A stretch of DNA of 64,000 nt from Salipiger thiooxidans (GCF_900102075.1 NZ_FNAV01000003.1:344800-408799); one strand, 5' to 3'. Shown: positions 51,860 through 64,000, counted from the stretch's first letter. A program made the numbers and translations. The notes: generated by a model from the sequence alone, not told the origin.

Positions 51860-54190
51860 TCAGTCGGCGGTGAGAAGCGGCGGCTTCTTCGAGGAGAGGC
51901 GCAGCTTGTCCGGCCCTTCGAACGAGAGCGACAGCTTGCCGTCCTTGATGCCGACCTTGACCACGCCGCCCTTCTGAAGCTTGCCGAACAGCAGTTCCTC
52001 GGCCAGCGGCTTCTTCAGGTTCTCCTGGATCACGCGGCCCAGCGGACGCGCGCCCATGCGGTCGTCGTAGCCCTTGTCGGCCAACCATTCGGCCGCCGGC
52101 TTGGTGAGCTCGATGGTCACGTTGCGATCCATGAGCTGCGCCTCGAGCTGCAGCACGAACTTCTCGACGACCGAGAGGATGATCTCTTTCGGCAGCGGCT
52201 GGAAGCTGATGACCGCGTCCAGACGGTTGCGGAATTCCGGCGTGAAGGTCCGCTCGATGGCGGCGGTGTCCTCGCCCTCGCGACGGTCACGGCCGAAGCC
52301 GATCGCCGCCTTGGCCTGTTCCGCGGCACCCGCGTTCGAGGTCATGATCAGGATCACGTTGCGGAAATCCACCGTCCGGCCGTTGTGGTCGGTCAGCGAG
52401 CCGTGGTCCATCACCTGCAGCAGGATGTTGTAGACATCCGGGTGCGCCTTCTCGATCTCGTCGAGCAGGAGCACGCAGTGCGGGTGCTGGTCCACGCCGT
52501 CGGTGAGCTGGCCGCCCTGGTCGAAGCCGACGTAGCCCGGAGGCGCACCGATCAGGCGCGAGACCGCGTGCTTCTCCATGTACTCGGACATGTCGAAACG
52601 CAGCAGCTCCACGCCCAGCGTGCTGGCGAGCTGCTTGGCCACCTCGGTCTTGCCGACCCCGGTCGGGCCCGCGAAGAGATAGTTGCCGATCGGTTTCTCG
52701 GGCTCGCGCAGGCCGGCACGGGCCAGCTTGATCGCCGAGCTGAGCGCCTCGATCGCCGGATCCTGGCCAAAGACCACGCGCTTGAGGCTCTTCTCGAGAT
52801 CCTTGAGCACCTCGGCATCGTCCTTGGAGACGTTCTTCGGGGGGATGCGGGCGATCTTGGCCACGACCTCCTCGATTTCCTTGGCGCCGATGGTCTTGCG
52901 ACGCTTGGATTCGGCCACGAGATGCTGCGCGGCGCCGGCCTCGTCGATGACGTCGATGGCCTTGTCGGGCAACTTGCGGTCGTTGATGTAGCGCGCCGAG
53001 AGCTCGACCGCGGACTTGATGGCGTCAGCGGTGTACTTGATCGAGTGGTGCTCCTCGAAATAGGGCTTGAGGCCCTTGAGGATCTTGACCGTGTCCTCGA
53101 CCGAGGGCTCGTTCACGTCGATCTTCTGGAACCGGCGGCTGAGCGCGCGGTCCTTCTCGAAGTGCTGGCGGAACTCCTTGTAGGTGGTCGAGCCCATGGT
53201 GCGCAGCTTGCCGCCCTGAAGCGCGGGCTTCAGGAGGTTCGAGGCGTCCATGGCCCCGCCCGAGGTCGCGCCGGCGCCGATCACCGTGTGGATCTCGTCG
53301 ATGAAGAGCACCGCGTCGGGGTGTTCCTCGAGCTCGGTCACCACGGCCTTGAGCCGCTCTTCGAAGTCGCCGCGGTAGCGGGTGCCGGCCAGCAGCGCGC
53401 CCATGTCTAGCGAGAAGATGGTGGTCTTCGACAGCACCTCGGGGGTGTCGCCGTTGACGATCTTGCGCGCCAGCCCCTCGGCGATGGCGGTCTTGCCCAC
53501 GCCGGGATCGCCCACCAGGAGCGGGTTGTTCTTGCGGCGGCGGCAGAGCACCTGGATGCAGCGCTCGACCTCCTGCTCGCGCCCGATGAGCGGGTCGATG
53601 TCGCCCTTGCGGGACTTGCTGTTGAGATCGACGCAGTACTTGCCGAGCGCCGATTCCTTGTTGTCCTGCGGAGCCTCGGCCTGGGTGGCCTTGGTCTCTT
53701 CCTCGGCTTCCTGCGCGCCGGTGACCGGGCGGCTCTCGCCGTAGGCGGGGTTCTTGGCCACGCCATGCGCGATGAAATTGACCGCGTCGTAGCGGGTCAT
53801 GTCCTGCTCCTGCAGGAAGTAGGCAGCGTTGCTCTCGCGCTCGGCGAAGATCGCGACGAGCACGTTGGCACCGGTGACCTCGGTCCGGCCCGAGGACTGG
53901 ACGTGGATCGCGGCGCGCTGGATCACGCGCTGGAAGGCGGCGGTGGGCACCGCTTCGGACCCCTCGATGTCGGTCACGAGGTTCGAGAGATCCTCATCGA
54001 TGAACTCCACCAGCGTGGTCCGCAGCTCCTCGGTGTCCACGGAGCAGGCCTTCATCACGCGTGCGGCATCGGGTTCGTCGATCAGTGCGAGCAGGAGATG
54101 TTCCAGCGTCGCGAATTCATGGCTGCGCGAGTTCGCGAGAGCCAGCGCTGCGTGAATGGCCTGTTCCAGGGTATTCGAGAAAGACGGCAC
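51860..54190 (-). CDS. clpA: ATP-dependent Clp protease ATP-binding subunit ClpA
   Basis: ClpA unfolds substrates and feeds them to ClpP. The 776-residue protein has the Clp N-domain (residues 1-145), then two AAA+ modules: Walker A GDPGVGKTAIAEGLA with FIDEIHTVIGAG, and GPTGVGKTEVAKQLA with LLLDEIEKAHPDVYN. The ClpP-docking loop AAIGFGRDRREG (IGF) lies in the second module. The N-degron adaptor clpS, often next to clpA, is not here. The promoter is in 54191-54344, with ATG 54190 after GGAGCG. It ends in a strong terminator. Confidence 0.97.
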   Translation of the reverse strand: MPSFSNTLEQAIHAALALANSRSHEFATLEHLLLALIDEPDAARVMKACSVDTEELRTTLVEFIDEDLSNLVTDIEGSEAVPTAAFQRVIQRAAIHVQSSGRTEVTGANVLVAIFAERESNAAYFLQEQDMTRYDAVNFIAHGVAKNPAYGESRPVTGAQEAEEETKATQAEAPQDNKESALGKYCVDLNSKSRKGDIDPLIGREQEVERCIQVLCRRRKNNPLLVGDPGVGKTAIAEGLARKIVNGDTPEVLSKTTIFSLDMGALLAGTRYRGDFEERLKAVVTELEEHPDAVLFIDEIHTVIGAGATSGGAMDASNLLKPALQGGKLRTMGSTTYKEFRQHFEKDRALSRRFQKIDVNEPSVEDTVKILKGLKPYFEEHHSIKYTADAIKSAVELSARYINDRKLPDKAIDVIDEAGAAQHLVAESKRRKTIGAKEIEEVVAKIARIPPKNVSKDDAEVLKDLEKSLKRVVFGQDPAIEALSSAIKLARAGLREPEKPIGNYLFAGPTGVGKTEVAKQLASTLGVELLRFDMSEYMEKHAVSRLIGAPPGYVGFDQGGQLTDGVDQHPHCVLLLDEIEKAHPDVYNILLQVMDHGSLTDHNGRTVDFRNVILIMTSNAGAAEQAKAAIGFGRDRREGEDTAAIERTFTPEFRNRLDAVISFQPLPKEIILSVVEKFVLQLEAQLMDRNVTIELTKPAAEWLADKGYDDRMGARPLGRVIQENLKKPLAEELLFGKLQKGGVVKVGIKDGKLSLSFEGPDKLRLSSKKPPLLTAD

Positions 54191-54344
54191 GGGGGCGCTC
54201 CTCTTGTCTGCGTCGGGCGGTCAGGCCCAACATTGCCTTCTATCGTTAAAGTTCGGTCGACTCCCGCGTTCCATCAAGGAATTTCTTGGCCGATGCCGCT
54301 CACATTTGCAGTGAGCCATGACATCTGGCGTGAAAAGCGGCGGC

Positions 54345-55100
54345 TCAGAACTTGTCTTTCCTTGCGCGGATCTCGGCGAAGACCTCTGCATCGGTAGCGG
54401 TCTTCATGCCCAGCAAATCGCGGATTTCCGGGGAGTCGGGACGCAGGAAAGGGTTGGTGGCCAGTTCCTCGGACAGCTTGCAGGTGGCGGTTGGAAGCCC
54501 CTCTGCCCTGGCTTTGGCAATGTCGTTTGCTCTAGATTTAAGCGTTGCGTTGCCGGGTTCAATGGTCAGCGCGAAGCGGGCGTTGGATTGGGTATATTCA
54601 TGGCCGGAGCAAACCATTGTTTCGGGTGGTAGCGCTGCCAGTTTCGACAGGCTGTCCCACATCATCTCCGGCGTTCCCTCGAACACGCGGCCGCAGCCGA
54701 GCGCCATCAGGCTGTCCGCGGTGAACACCGCCTGCGCCTCGGGGAAGTGGAAGGCGATGTGGCCGAGCGTGTGTCCGGGCACATATATGACCTCGCACCG
54801 GGTTCCCGCAACCTCGAGCACGTCCCCGCCCTGCACCGCGAGGTCGAGGGCGGGCATCTTCTCCTGCTCGGCGCGGGGGCCGACGACGGAGCAGCCGAAG
54901 GTGGCGCGCAGCTCGTCGACGCCGCCGACGTGGTCGTGGTGGTGATGGGTGATGAGCAGCGTGTCGAGGCCCCAGCCGCGCTCGGACAGGGCCGCGGCGA
55001 TCGGCGCCGCCTCGGGCGCATCGATGAGGCAGACCCCGCCGGGACCCCGCACGAGATAGGCGTAGTTGTCGCTGAGACAGGGGACGGTGACGATCTCCAT
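54345..55100 (-). CDS. gloB: Hydroxyacylglutathione hydrolase (glyoxalase II)
   Basis: A 251-residue metallo-beta-lactamase-fold enzyme that hydrolyses S-D-lactoylglutathione to D-lactate and glutathione, the second step of methylglyoxal detoxification. The metal motif THHHHDHVGG is at residues about 54-63, with His in VPGHTLGHIAFHFP and Asp in VFTADSLMALGCGRVFEG. The C-terminal glyoxalase-II domain ends with NPFLR and RARKDKF. It is divergent from the methyltransferase gene and follows the clpA start by 154 bases. Confidence 0.97.
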   Translation of the reverse strand: MEIVTVPCLSDNYAYLVRGPGGVCLIDAPEAAPIAAALSERGWGLDTLLITHHHHDHVGGVDELRATFGCSVVGPRAEQEKMPALDLAVQGGDVLEVAGTRCEVIYVPGHTLGHIAFHFPEAQAVFTADSLMALGCGRVFEGTPEMMWDSLSKLAALPPETMVCSGHEYTQSNARFALTIEPGNATLKSRANDIAKARAEGLPTATCKLSEELATNPFLRPDSPEIRDLLGMKTATDAEVFAEIRARKDKF

Positions 55101-55162
55101 GGTCTTTCCTCATAGGCTTTGCCAGACTGCGCCCAGCTTGAAGGAAGGGAGAGAGCGTCGCA

Positions 55163-55912
55163 ATGCACCTCGACGTTCACGATATGCGTGACTTCTACTA
55201 TCGCAGCGCACTCGGCCGCGCGGCGCAACGCATCGTCCGCGACCAGGTGCTGCAGTTCTGGCCCGATGCCCATGGCCACACGATGGTGGGCTATGGCTTC
55301 GCGGTGCCGCTCTTGCGGCCGTACCTGAAGGGCGCGCGCCGGGTCGTCGGGCTGATGCCCGCGCCGCAGGGGGTGATGTCCTGGCCCGCCGGGCAGCCCA
55401 ACGTCACCGTGCTGTGCGAGGAAACCCTCTGGCCGCTCGAGACCGGCCATGTCGACCGGCTGATCATGATGCACGGGCTCGAGACCTCGGAGCGGCCCTC
55501 GGAGCTGCTGGACGAATGCTACCGCGTGCTGGGGCCGGGAGGCGAGGCGCTGTTCGTGGTGCCCAACCGCTCGGGCCTCTGGGCGCGCTCCGAGAAGACG
55601 CCCTTCGGCTACGGCCGCCCCTATTCGCTGAGCCAGCTCGACGCGCAGCTCAAGCGCCACGATTTCATCCGGCAGAGCCACGTCTCGGTGCTGTACCAGC
55701 CGCCCTCGAGCCGCCGGTTCTGGATGCGCACCGGCCCGGTGTGGGAGCGCATCGGCCGTGCCATCCCGGCGCTGGTGGCGGGCGGCGTGCTGATCGTGCG
55801 GGTGTCGAAGCGCTACCCGCCCGAGCGCACCGGGCTGGGCGACAAGGTGCGGATGCCGAATCCGCTCGACGTGCTCACGCCGGCGCCCAAGAAGGAACAG
55901 AAGCCGGTCTGA
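55163..55912 (+). CDS. Class I SAM-dependent methyltransferase-like protein
   Basis: A 249-residue protein with a Rossmann-like methyltransferase fold. Motif I is degenerate ([16 protein letters not shown] instead of DxGxGxG), while motif IV-like [39 protein letters not shown] is strong. The C-terminus is basic ([33 protein letters not shown]). It is divergent from gloB with 62 bases between, an arrangement common in Rhodobacteraceae. The substrate is unknown and SAM binding needs checking. Confidence 0.8.
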   Translation: MHLDVHDMRDFYYRSALGRAAQRIVRDQVLQFWPDAHGHTMVGYGFAVPLLRPYLKGARRVVGLMPAPQGVMSWPAGQPNVTVLCEETLWPLETGHVDRLIMMHGLETSERPSELLDECYRVLGPGGEALFVVPNRSGLWARSEKTPFGYGRPYSLSQLDAQLKRHDFIRQSHVSVLYQPPSSRRFWMRTGPVWERIGRAIPALVAGGVLIVRVSKRYPPERTGLGDKVRMPNPLDVLTPAPKKEQKPV

Positions 55913-56759
55913 CGGTCTGCCATCGTGGCGGAGCGGCGGCTTGAGGCGTGCCGGTCTTTGGGGGCTTGCCGATGTCGCCGCTCGCTCGTGCCGATGCCGC
56001 GGCGTGTCTCGGGTCGGTGCCATGCTGTCTCCGCCCGCTCCCTCTCTCCTGTCAGGGCGGCCTGGCGCGTACCGGCGGCGCCCGGTCCCTCAGGCGGTTC
56101 CCGCAAGTTGTCCTGCGCTGGTGTCGTGAGCTCCGTCACTTCAGTGTCGAGGGACCCCACGCCGATGCCGCGTGCTCCTCCACACCGGCCCCGGGGCTCG
56201 TCCCGCGCCGGTCCTGCGGTCCTGCTGCGCGCCGGTGTCGCGCGGGGCCTCCGACCTGTCGCGACGAGGTCCCGCCCGGGTCCTGCGGCAGGACGCCGCG
56301 GCGGGCGGCAGAATCGCATCACCGGGACGTGACTCGCTGAAACTTGACGTTTCGCTGGTTAACGCAAACATTGGCCCTCCGCAGATCCCGACGGACCCTG
56401 TGTCGGGCGGTAACGGCGGGCGTTCCGGACGCGTGGTGGCGCAGCTTTCCAACGGTTTGCGCTATCGCGGGATGGCGCCCCTTGCCGCAGCCTGGGGCCG
56501 TTTTTGTTTGCCTGAATTAACGAAAAATCAATTAATTCCAAAAGCCTGTCCGAGAGCGCCGTTACGGAAAGGCGCAAGTCCTTGGAAAATGACGGCTTCA
56601 AGCTGGCCGCAAAACCTCCTAAGCATGTTGCGAGGGCGGGGTGCCTCTGCTACATCCGCGCTGATTTCGACGCCCTGGTGCAGATCAGGGCAGGGACAAC
56701 GCCTCCGGACACCGGGACGACCCCGTGTGTCGCGGGGGCCTCATATCGGAAGGGTGGAC
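55913..56759. other. Long gene-free region upstream of the ATP synthase operon
   Basis: About 847 bases. The first 420 are very GC-rich with short direct and inverted repeats and no frame that looks like a real protein. From 56340 an AT-rich part begins (CTTGACGTTTCGCTGGTTAA, then TTGCCTGAATTAACGAAAAA at 56508). A promoter candidate lies at 56628-56656. It may hold the atp promoters and a long leader. No tRNA or known RNA recognised. Confidence 0.55.
56628..56656 (+). promoter_or_regulatory. Promoter candidate for the atp operon
   Basis: TTGCGA (-35), 17 bases, TACATC (-10), 104 bases before atpH. An alternative is TTGCCT-N17-ATTAAT at 56508-56536. Both are guesses from spacing and base content. 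Confidence 0.4.
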
Positions 56760-57320
56760 GTGTCAGAACCAGCTTCGATCTCCGGCGGCATCGCGGCACG
56801 CTATGCCAAGGCGATCTTCGACATCGCCAAAGAGAACAATGATCTCGGCAATCTCGAAGGCAACATCAACGAACTGGCGGCCGCGCTGGACGACAGCGCC
56901 GACCTGCGCGATCTCGTCTCCTCGCCGATCTATCCCCGTCAGTCCATGCAGGACGCGATCATGGCCGTGTCCGCCAAGATGGGCCTCATTCCCGCGCTGC
57001 ACAACGGCCTGGGCCTGATGGCGCAGAAGCGCCGTCTGTTCGTGCTGCCGCAGGTCATCGCCCAGCTTCGCGAGAAGATCTCCGAGGCCAAGGGGGAAGT
57101 GACCGCCGACGTGACCAGCGCCACCGCGCTGTCCGACGAGCAGACCGCCCAGCTTGCCGAGAAGCTCAAGTCCAGCTTCGGCAAGGATGTGAAGATCAAA
57201 ACGACCGTTGATGAGGGTCTCATCGGTGGTCTCGTCGTCAAGGTGGGCTCGAAGATGATCGACACGTCGATCCGCTCGAAGCTCAACTCCCTCCAGAATG
57301 CAATGAAAGAGGTCGGATAA
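56760..57320 (+). CDS. atpH: ATP synthase F1 subunit delta
   Basis: The 186-residue delta (OSCP) subunit that joins the F1 head to the peripheral stalk. [22 protein letters not shown] opens the N-terminal six-helix domain and the C-terminal region [43 protein letters not shown] is diagnostic. The start is GTG at 56760 with GGAAGGG before it; the frame continues upstream but into non-coding sequence. The stop touches the atpA start with no spacer. Confidence 0.96.
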   Translation: MSEPASISGGIAARYAKAIFDIAKENNDLGNLEGNINELAAALDDSADLRDLVSSPIYPRQSMQDAIMAVSAKMGLIPALHNGLGLMAQKRRLFVLPQVIAQLREKISEAKGEVTADVTSATALSDEQTAQLAEKLKSSFGKDVKIKTTVDEGLIGGLVVKVGSKMIDTSIRSKLNSLQNAMKEVG

Positions 57321-58859
<1,539 letters not shown>

Positions 58860-58880
58860 GCGCCCTGAAAGGACAGGATC

Positions 58881-59762
58881 ATGCCTAGCCTAAAGGACCT
58901 CAAGAACCGGATCTCCTCGGTCAAGTCGACCCGGAAGATCACCAAGGCCATGCAGATGGTGGCCGCCGCGAAACTGCGGCGGGCACAGGATGCTGCCGAA
59001 CAGTCGCGTCCCTACGCCGAGCGCTTCAACAAGGTGCTCGGTGCTCTGGCCGCGTCTGTCGGTGGCAGCGCCACGGCTCCGAAACTGCTGTCCGGCACCG
59101 GCCATGACGACGTGCACCTGCTCGTCGTCATGACCGCCGAGCGCGGGCTCTGCGGTGGTTTCAACAGCTCCATCGTGAAGAAGGCGCGGGTCGAGATCGA
59201 GAAGCTCAGGGCCGCTGGCAAGACGGTCAAGATCCTGACCGTCGGCAAGAAGGGCCGCGAGCAGCTCAAGCGTGACTTCGCCGATCTGTTCGTCGGACAC
59301 GTCGACCTGAGCGAGGTGAAGAAGCTCGGCTACGCCGACGCGCAGGGCATCGCCAAGGACGTGCTGACACGTTTCGATGCCGGCGAGTTCGATGTCGCGA
59401 CGATCTTCTACTCGGCCTTCGTAAACGTGGTCAGCCAGATCCCGACCGCGCAGCAGATCATCCCGGCCGCCTTCGAGGCGCCGGAGTCCGACGAGGAGGG
59501 CACGGGCCCCCTCTACGATTACGAGCCCGACGAGGAGCGTATCCTCGCCGACCTGCTGCCCCGTGGTGTCGCGACCCAGATCTTCTCGGCTCTGCTGGAG
59601 AACGCGGCCTCGGAACAGGGGGCTCGGATGAGCGCCATGGACAACGCCACGCGCAACGCGGGCGAGATGATCGACAAGCTGACCATCGAGTACAACCGTT
59701 CGCGTCAGGCGGTCATCACCAACGAACTGATCGAAATCATCTCGGGCGCCGAGGCGCTCTAA
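58881..59762 (+). CDS. atpG: ATP synthase F1 subunit gamma
   Basis: The 293-residue central-stalk subunit. Conserved ends: [36 protein letters not shown] at the N-terminus and the C-terminal [58 protein letters not shown] is also diagnostic. It lies 21 bases after atpA and 16 before atpD. Confidence 0.99.
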   Translation: MPSLKDLKNRISSVKSTRKITKAMQMVAAAKLRRAQDAAEQSRPYAERFNKVLGALAASVGGSATAPKLLSGTGHDDVHLLVVMTAERGLCGGFNSSIVKKARVEIEKLRAAGKTVKILTVGKKGREQLKRDFADLFVGHVDLSEVKKLGYADAQGIAKDVLTRFDAGEFDVATIFYSAFVNVVSQIPTAQQIIPAAFEAPESDEEGTGPLYDYEPDEERILADLLPRGVATQIFSALLENAASEQGARMSAMDNATRNAGEMIDKLTIEYNRSRQAVITNELIEIISGAEAL

Positions 59763-59778
59763 GAACCGGAGACGATAA

Positions 59779-61203
<1,425 letters not shown>

Positions 61204-61259
61204 TGACTGCCGGGGGGCCGGCTCTGTGATCCGCGCCCCCCATTCAACCGGAGGCCCCT

Positions 61260-61694
61260 ATGGCTGATACGATGCAATTCGACCTCGTGAGCCCCGAGCG
61301 GAACCTGCTGTCCGCCCAGGCTTCGACGGTCGCGATCCCCGGCTCCGAGGGTGACCTCACCGTGGGTCCGGGTCACGAGCCCACGATCACCACGCTGCGT
61401 CCCGGCATCCTGAAGGTCGAGACCGACAAGGGCGCCGAGGAGTTCGTCGTGACCGGCGGTTTCGTCGAGATCGGGGACGGCGTGACCGTCCTGGCCGAGA
61501 AGGCCGTGCCCCATGCCGACATGGACCAGGCGACCTACGAGGCGCTGGTGTCCGAGGCAGAGGCGACCTACAGGCAGATCAAGGAAGCCACCAACAACGA
61601 ACCCGGCCCGGTCGACGAGGCAGCCAAGCTGCTCATGGACATGGTCGCGATCGGTGGCCACATCGGGCTCGACCCGAAGCAGCCGAACTTCTGA
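61260..61694 (+). CDS. atpC: ATP synthase F1 subunit epsilon
   Basis: The 144-residue epsilon subunit, a rotor part that also restrains ATP hydrolysis. The N-terminal beta sandwich is clear: MQFDLVSPERNLLSAQASTVAIPGSEGDLTVGPGHEPTITTLRPG and EEFVVTGGFVEIGDGVTVLAEKAV. The C-terminal helices end LDPKQPNF, without the long basic inhibitory tail of some bacteria. A strong terminator follows 27 bases after the stop, ending the operon. Confidence 0.97.
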   Translation: MADTMQFDLVSPERNLLSAQASTVAIPGSEGDLTVGPGHEPTITTLRPGILKVETDKGAEEFVVTGGFVEIGDGVTVLAEKAVPHADMDQATYEALVSEAEATYRQIKEATNNEPGPVDEAAKLLMDMVAIGGHIGLDPKQPNF

Positions 61695-61721
61695 TCCCGG
61701 CCTTGTCGCCGGAACGGATCG

Positions 61722-61748
61722 AGGGCCCCGCTTGCGCGGGGCCTTTTG
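61722..61748 (+). terminator. Rho-independent terminator of the atpHAGDC operon
   Basis: GGCCCCGC-TTGC-GCGGGGCC (61724-61743) followed by TTTTGCTTTT. Confidence 0.9.
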
Positions 61749-61835
61749 CTTTTGCGGTGGGCTGTTGTGCGCGGGCCGTGCGCTTCCATGGCGGGGCACC
61801 GGGTGCTATCCCCCCTCGGCAACGGAGGAGACGGC

Positions 61836-62183
61836 ATGCGGAAACTGCTGGGCGCGCACATCGGCATCGAACAGGGCAACACCGAGCTGTTCTCGGATTT
61901 CGCCAATGGCGGCGAGATGTGGACGGGCTCGGGCACCCGCGAGCGCCGCAAGGCCGTGCGCTTCTCGGAAGCCTTCCGCAGCCCGCCCTCGGTGCAGGTG
62001 TCCCTCTCGCTCTGGGACATGGACCAGAGCGCCAATATCCGCGCCGACATCCTTGCCGAGAACATCACCGAGAGCGGCTTCGAATTGGTGTTCCGGACCT
62101 GGGCCGATACCCGCGTCGCAAGGGTGCGGATGTCGTGGCTCGCCATCGGCGAGGTCGCGAGCGAGGACGACTGGCAGCTGTAG
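61836..62183 (+). CDS. H-type lectin domain protein
   Basis: A 115-residue protein with a single H-type lectin domain (the discoidin/snail agglutinin fold): FANGGEMWTGSGTRERRKAVRFSEAFRSPPSVQVSLSLWDMDQSANIRADILAENITESGFELVFRTWADTRVARVRMSWLAIG spans it, with the RxVxFxxxFxxxPxVxxxL pattern. It could bind N-acetylgalactosamine-type sugars. There is no signal peptide, so it stays in the cytoplasm or is released otherwise. ATG 61836 follows GGAGGAGAC. It is a stand-alone gene after the atp terminator; why such genes sit beside atpC in roseobacters is unclear. Confidence 0.85.
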   Translation: MRKLLGAHIGIEQGNTELFSDFANGGEMWTGSGTRERRKAVRFSEAFRSPPSVQVSLSLWDMDQSANIRADILAENITESGFELVFRTWADTRVARVRMSWLAIGEVASEDDWQL

Positions 62184-62364
62184 CAACGGGGGGACGTGTC
62201 TGCCGGGGCCGCGCGCGGTGTTCGGGCGGCGTTTCGGTTGGCACTGAGGCGTTTGGAAGATGGCCGGTTCGGCCGTCGTTCGCAGGGCCTTCGGGGCGGG
62301 GCCCGGCGGCGGGTGGCGATGTCGGTGAAGATGGCCGGGGCCAGTGCGGATGGTGACGGGGGAG

Positions 62365-62430
62365 GGGGGCGCTGCCCCCTCTTGGCCTGCGGCCAATTCA
62401 CCCCCGGAGTTTATCCGGCAAGATGAAGGG
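62365..62430 (+). repeat. Dispersed intergenic element, copy F
   Basis: GGGGGC-GCT-GCCCCC hairpin (62365-62379), TTGGCC-TGC-GGCCAA hairpin (62382-62396), TTCACCCCC, then the core GGAGTTTATCCGGCAAGATG to 62430. It has the same module order as copy E with different stems. It lies between convergent lectin and prs genes. Confidence 0.85.
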
Positions 62431-62460
62431 GACGGCGTCGCGCCCCCTTCGGACAGAGGC

Positions 62461-63471
62461 TCAGAGGATGCCTTCGTAGATCGGGCCGAGGGTGTCGGTC
62501 TCGAACAGCGAGGACACCGAGGTGCCGTTCCAGATGTTGAGAATTGCCTGCGCGAACATCGGCGCGGTCGGCACGATGCGGATGTTGGGGGCGGCGGCGA
62601 CGTCCTCGGTGGCGGCGATGCTGTCGGTGATCACCAGCGACTTCATCACCGAGTTCTTCACGCGCTCGACCGCGGGGCCGGAGAGCACGCCGTGGGTGAT
62701 GTAGGCGTGGACCTCGGTGGCGCCGTGCTCCATCAGCACCTCGGCGGCCTTGCAGAGCGTGCCGGCGGTGTCGCAGATGTCGTCGACGATGATGCATTTC
62801 TTGCCGGTCACGTCACCGATGACGGTCATCTCGGCAATCTCGCCCGGCTTCTCGCGGCGCTTGTCCACGATCGAGAGCGGAGCGTTGATGCGCTTGGCGA
62901 GCTCGCGCGCGCGCGCCACGCCGCCAACGTCGGGGGAGACGATCATCACGTCCTCGAGCCCGCCCTCGAAATGCTTGAGGATGTCGAGCGCGAAGACCGG
63001 CGAGGCGTAGAGGTTGTCGACGGGGATGTCGAAGAAGCCCTGGATCTGGGTGGCGTGCAGGTCCATGGTCAGCACCCGTTCGATGCCGGCCTCGTGGATC
63101 ATGTTGGCCACCAGCTTGGCGGTGATCGGGGTCCGGGCCTTGGTGCGGCGGTCCTGGCGGGCGTAGCCGAAGTAGGGGATCACCGCGGTGATGCGGGACG
63201 CCGACGAGCGGCGCAGCGCGTCCGCCATGATCAGCAGTTCCATCAGGTTGTCGTTCGCCGGGCGCGAGGTCGACTGGATGATGAACATGTCCTCGCCGCG
63301 GACGTTCTCGTAGACCTCGACGAAGATCTCCTGGTCGTTGAACCGTTCGACGCGGGCGTCCACCAGTCCCACGGACATGCCGCGGTAGAGCGACATCCGG
63401 CGCGAGATGGCATTGGCGAGAGGCTTGTTGGAATTGCCCGCGATAAGCTTGGGCTCAATGACGGTCGGCAT
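62461..63471 (-). CDS. prs: Ribose-phosphate pyrophosphokinase
   Basis: Prs makes PRPP from ribose-5-phosphate and ATP for purine, pyrimidine, histidine and NAD synthesis. The 336-residue protein has the class I signature: [71 protein letters not shown], and the PRPP-binding loop [19 protein letters not shown]. The start ATG 63471 is chosen over none nearby. It is divergent from the isomerase gene with 99 bases between. Confidence 0.98.
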   Translation of the reverse strand: MPTVIEPKLIAGNSNKPLANAISRRMSLYRGMSVGLVDARVERFNDQEIFVEVYENVRGEDMFIIQSTSRPANDNLMELLIMADALRRSSASRITAVIPYFGYARQDRRTKARTPITAKLVANMIHEAGIERVLTMDLHATQIQGFFDIPVDNLYASPVFALDILKHFEGGLEDVMIVSPDVGGVARARELAKRINAPLSIVDKRREKPGEIAEMTVIGDVTGKKCIIVDDICDTAGTLCKAAEVLMEHGATEVHAYITHGVLSGPAVERVKNSVMKSLVITDSIAATEDVAAAPNIRIVPTAPMFAQAILNIWNGTSVSSLFETDTLGPIYEGIL

Positions 63472-63570
63472 GGACGGGGGCTCCGGCAGCGATGACAGAT
63501 TCGTGACGTTGCCGGTCGCTTATCACGCAGGTAGCGTGGGGCAAAGACGCTCAGGACAGGGAAGCACGCA

Positions 63571-64000
63571 ATGGCGCATCTGGATTACTATTTCTCGGTT
63601 CTTTCTCCGTATGCCTACCTCGCGGGGCAGCGGCTGGAGAAGATCGCGGACGCCCACGGGCTCGATATCACCTACAAGCCGCTTGACATCATGACGCTGT
63701 TCACCCGCACCGGGGGGCTGGCGCCGAAGGACCGGCATCCCTCGCGCATGGCCTACCGGGCGCAGGAGCTGCCGCGGCAGGCGAAGAAGGCCGGGATGCC
63801 GCTCAACATGAAGCCGGCGCACTGGCCGACCAACGCGGCGCCGGCGTCCTACGCCATCATCGCGGCGCAGAAGGCCGGGGGCGGCTATCTCGGCGGGCTG
63901 GTGCATTCGATCCTGCGCGCGGTCTGGGTCGAGGACCGTGATATCGCCGAGGATTCGGTCGTGCAGGACTGCCTGAAGGCGGCGGGCTTCGATCCGGGTC
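63571..64000 (+). CDS. 2-hydroxychromene-2-carboxylate isomerase family protein (3' truncated by the window)
   Basis: The first 143 residues of a DsbA-fold, GST-kappa-like isomerase. MAHLDYYFSVLSPYAYLAG, the long insert of the thioredoxin fold (ITYKPLDIMTLFTRTGGLAPKDRHPSRMAYRAQELPRQAKKAGMPLNMKPAHWPTNAAPAS) and VHSILRAVWVEDRDIAEDSVV are typical. The active serine replaces the first DsbA cysteine (FSVLSPYAY). In naphthalene degradation the enzyme isomerises 2-hydroxychromene-2-carboxylate with glutathione; here the true substrate is unknown. The gene continues past the window edge. Confidence 0.88.
   Translation, partial: MAHLDYYFSVLSPYAYLAGQRLEKIADAHGLDITYKPLDIMTLFTRTGGLAPKDRHPSRMAYRAQELPRQAKKAGMPLNMKPAHWPTNAAPASYAIIAAQKAGGGYLGGLVHSILRAVWVEDRDIAEDSVVQDCLKAAGFDPG

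Noticed and set aside
55813-56340. Open frames in the GC-rich gap before atpH
   Set aside because: Arg/Ala/Pro-rich in every frame, as expected for random high-GC DNA.
56517-56536. TTAA-N11-TTAA considered as a CtrA binding site
   Set aside because: The CtrA motif needs TTAA-N7-TTAA; the spacing here is 11.

Overview
This is a chromosomal window from a high-GC alphaproteobacterium, most likely a marine Rhodobacteraceae (Roseobacter-group) species. The evidence is the atpHAGDC operon without atpB/E/F, an Irr-type iron box in front of a membrane-bound ferritin (mbfA), an RpoH-type promoter in front of dnaK, the rnd-lptC-lptA-lptB-hpf-ptsN cluster lacking rpoN, and many roseobacter-style envelope genes. 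No phage, transposase, CRISPR array, rRNA or tRNA was recognised. Almost everything is intact chromosomal coding sequence, and genes are tightly packed.

Layout: 1-10 kb holds the infB 3' end, a 42-residue mini-protein, a leftward PpiC-type foldase-argJ-mutT group, rightward secA with two envelope genes (one fuses a PstS-like binding domain to OmpA), and radC. 10-14 kb holds dnaK-dnaJ (leftward) and alkB. 14-25.5 kb is a cell-surface polysaccharide region: an SH3-domain protein, a capsule-type ABC permease, then a rightward run of cysQ, glycosyltransferase, galU, galE, three more glycosyltransferases and a two-domain sulfotransferase. 25.6-29.5 kb is the leftward rnd-lptCAB-hpf-ptsN cluster. 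A 964-base gene-free stretch with repeated TTGTTTCC motifs precedes an ExoY-like sugar transferase at 30.5 kb. 31-37 kb holds a MaoC-type dehydratase, VOC protein, OmpA lipoprotein, Ada-type methyltransferase, nth, adenosine kinase and a subtilase. 37-42.4 kb holds polA, mbfA and a TetR regulator with three TGAAC-N6-GTTCA operators. 42.4-44.4 kb is a compact operon of potassium-type channel, GNAT and NYN/LOTUS nuclease. 44.5-51.6 kb is a peptide ABC importer (with a fused permease/ATPase), a DUF1028 Ntn-type hydrolase and a GntR regulator. 51.8-56 kb holds clpA, gloB and a methyltransferase. 56.7-61.7 kb is atpHAGDC, followed by an H-type lectin protein, prs and the start of a 2-hydroxychromene-2-carboxylate isomerase.

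The most striking non-genic feature is a dispersed, modular intergenic element present six times (near 1.5, 14.2, 25.6, 40.3, 48.4 and 62.4 kb). It has a conserved core around GGAGTTTATCCGGCAAGATG, whose flanks can pair, and nearby GC-rich hairpins whose sequence changes while the ability to pair is kept. It always lies at a gene 3' end. Many long open frames antisense to real genes (for example opposite dnaK, polA, atpA and atpD) are by-products of GC-rich codon usage and were left out.
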